Made by a program: the position numbers and the translations under genes. Positions 63,837-64,000 of a DNA stretch of 64,000 nucleotides are shown piece after piece. Position 1 is the stretch's first letter; every line of letters begins with the position of its first letter. This stretch comes from Streptomyces sp. SAJ15 (GTDB lineage Bacteria > Actinomycetota > Actinomycetes > Streptomycetales > Streptomycetaceae): positions 1,116,001-1,180,000 of the forward strand of contig NZ_NISY01000001.1 in NCBI RefSeq assembly GCF_007595705.1, read 5' to 3'. The notes below the pieces were generated by a model, which ran no database searches, was not told the DNA's origin, and worked only from the letters and a program-made list of their open reading frames with translations.

Positions 63837-64000
63837 TGGGGTTCGCGCGCACCTGCTCGGTGGCGCTGGTGGGCGTCGAGGGCGTGGTGGTGGAGGTCCA
63901 GGCGGACCTGGAGCCCGGGGTGGCCGCCTTCACACTGGTCGGGCTGCCGGACAAGAGCCTGTTCGAGAGCCGCGACCGGGTGCGCGCCGCCGTGGTCAAC
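63836..64000 (+). CDS. comM: ComM/YifB Mg-chelatase-like ATPase, N-terminus only (runs off window)
   Basis: The first 55 codons are visible: [55 protein letters not shown]. This is the ComM/YifB N-terminal S5-like domain. Full-length proteins are hexameric helicases in branch migration during transformation. It follows yraN, as usual. Truncated by the window edge. Confidence 0.92.
   Translation, partial: MGFARTCSVALVGVEGVVVEVQADLEPGVAAFTLVGLPDKSLFESRDRVRAAVVN

Overview
The window is about 64 kb of very GC-rich chromosome from a Streptomyces or a very close relative. Evidence for this: strong G/C third-position bias, GTG and TTG starts, a lysine-tailed HU protein (HupS), the NdgR regulator next to leuCD, NsdA, a conservon histidine kinase, and four tandem type I signal peptidases. 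Gene content and order match the core arm of a Streptomyces chromosome from the conservon/gltX region to the rplS/signal peptidase region. I see no prophage, insertion sequence, CRISPR array or biosynthetic cluster; this is housekeeping DNA with a few accessory pairs.

Layout. 0-9 kb: a truncated divergent conservon kinase start, an undescribed 59-residue peptide gene with a palindromic operator, a fumarylacetoacetate hydrolase-family gene overlapping gltX, a tRNA-Gln/tRNA-Glu cluster, a divergent MerR/DUF4188 pair, a repeat-filled 1 kb gap, then ndgR and leuCD. 9-20 kb: hupS, cofC, plsC-gpsA-ddl, thiL-thiD, rpmB and a FakA-like DAK2 protein. 20-32 kb: recG-rsmD-coaD, a coiled-coil protein, yceD-rpmF-rnc, mutM, an HxlR/flavodoxin pair, a CAP-domain exoprotein and acylphosphatase. 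32-44 kb: smc, a glucose permease gene with a dense operator cluster, an NCS1 permease, ftsY, a primase-polymerase-like protein and nsdA. 44-50 kb: amtB-glnK-glnD nitrogen genes behind a GlnR-type site, then ffh. 51-64 kb: a methyltransferase, an archaeal/eukaryal-type proS, a SprT-like zinc protein, rpsP-khpA-rimM-trmD-rplS, four signal peptidases, NUDIX, DUF2469, yraN and the start of a comM/yifB homologue.

How the genes work together. GluRS sits directly upstream of both tRNA species that a non-discriminating GluRS charges. AmtB, PII and the PII-modifying enzyme form a nitrogen-sensing set. FtsY and Ffh (SRP pathway) and four signal peptidases concentrate protein-export functions. rnc, rpsP, khpA, rimM, trmD, rplS, rpmF, rpmB and rsmD are ribosome or RNA maturation functions. 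Smc and HupS organise the chromosome.

Most notable signals beyond routine annotation: the 59-residue peptide with an internal NPRRT repeat; four large intergenic gaps filled with unrelated GC-rich direct or inverted repeats; a set of genes with -10 boxes 6-9 nt before the start codon (predicted leaderless mRNAs); an enlarged low-complexity insertion at the SMC hinge; a CTTCAA/TTGAAG operator cluster before the glucose permease; and a duplicated translation-start module before rimM. Positions were read by hand, and no database search was possible.
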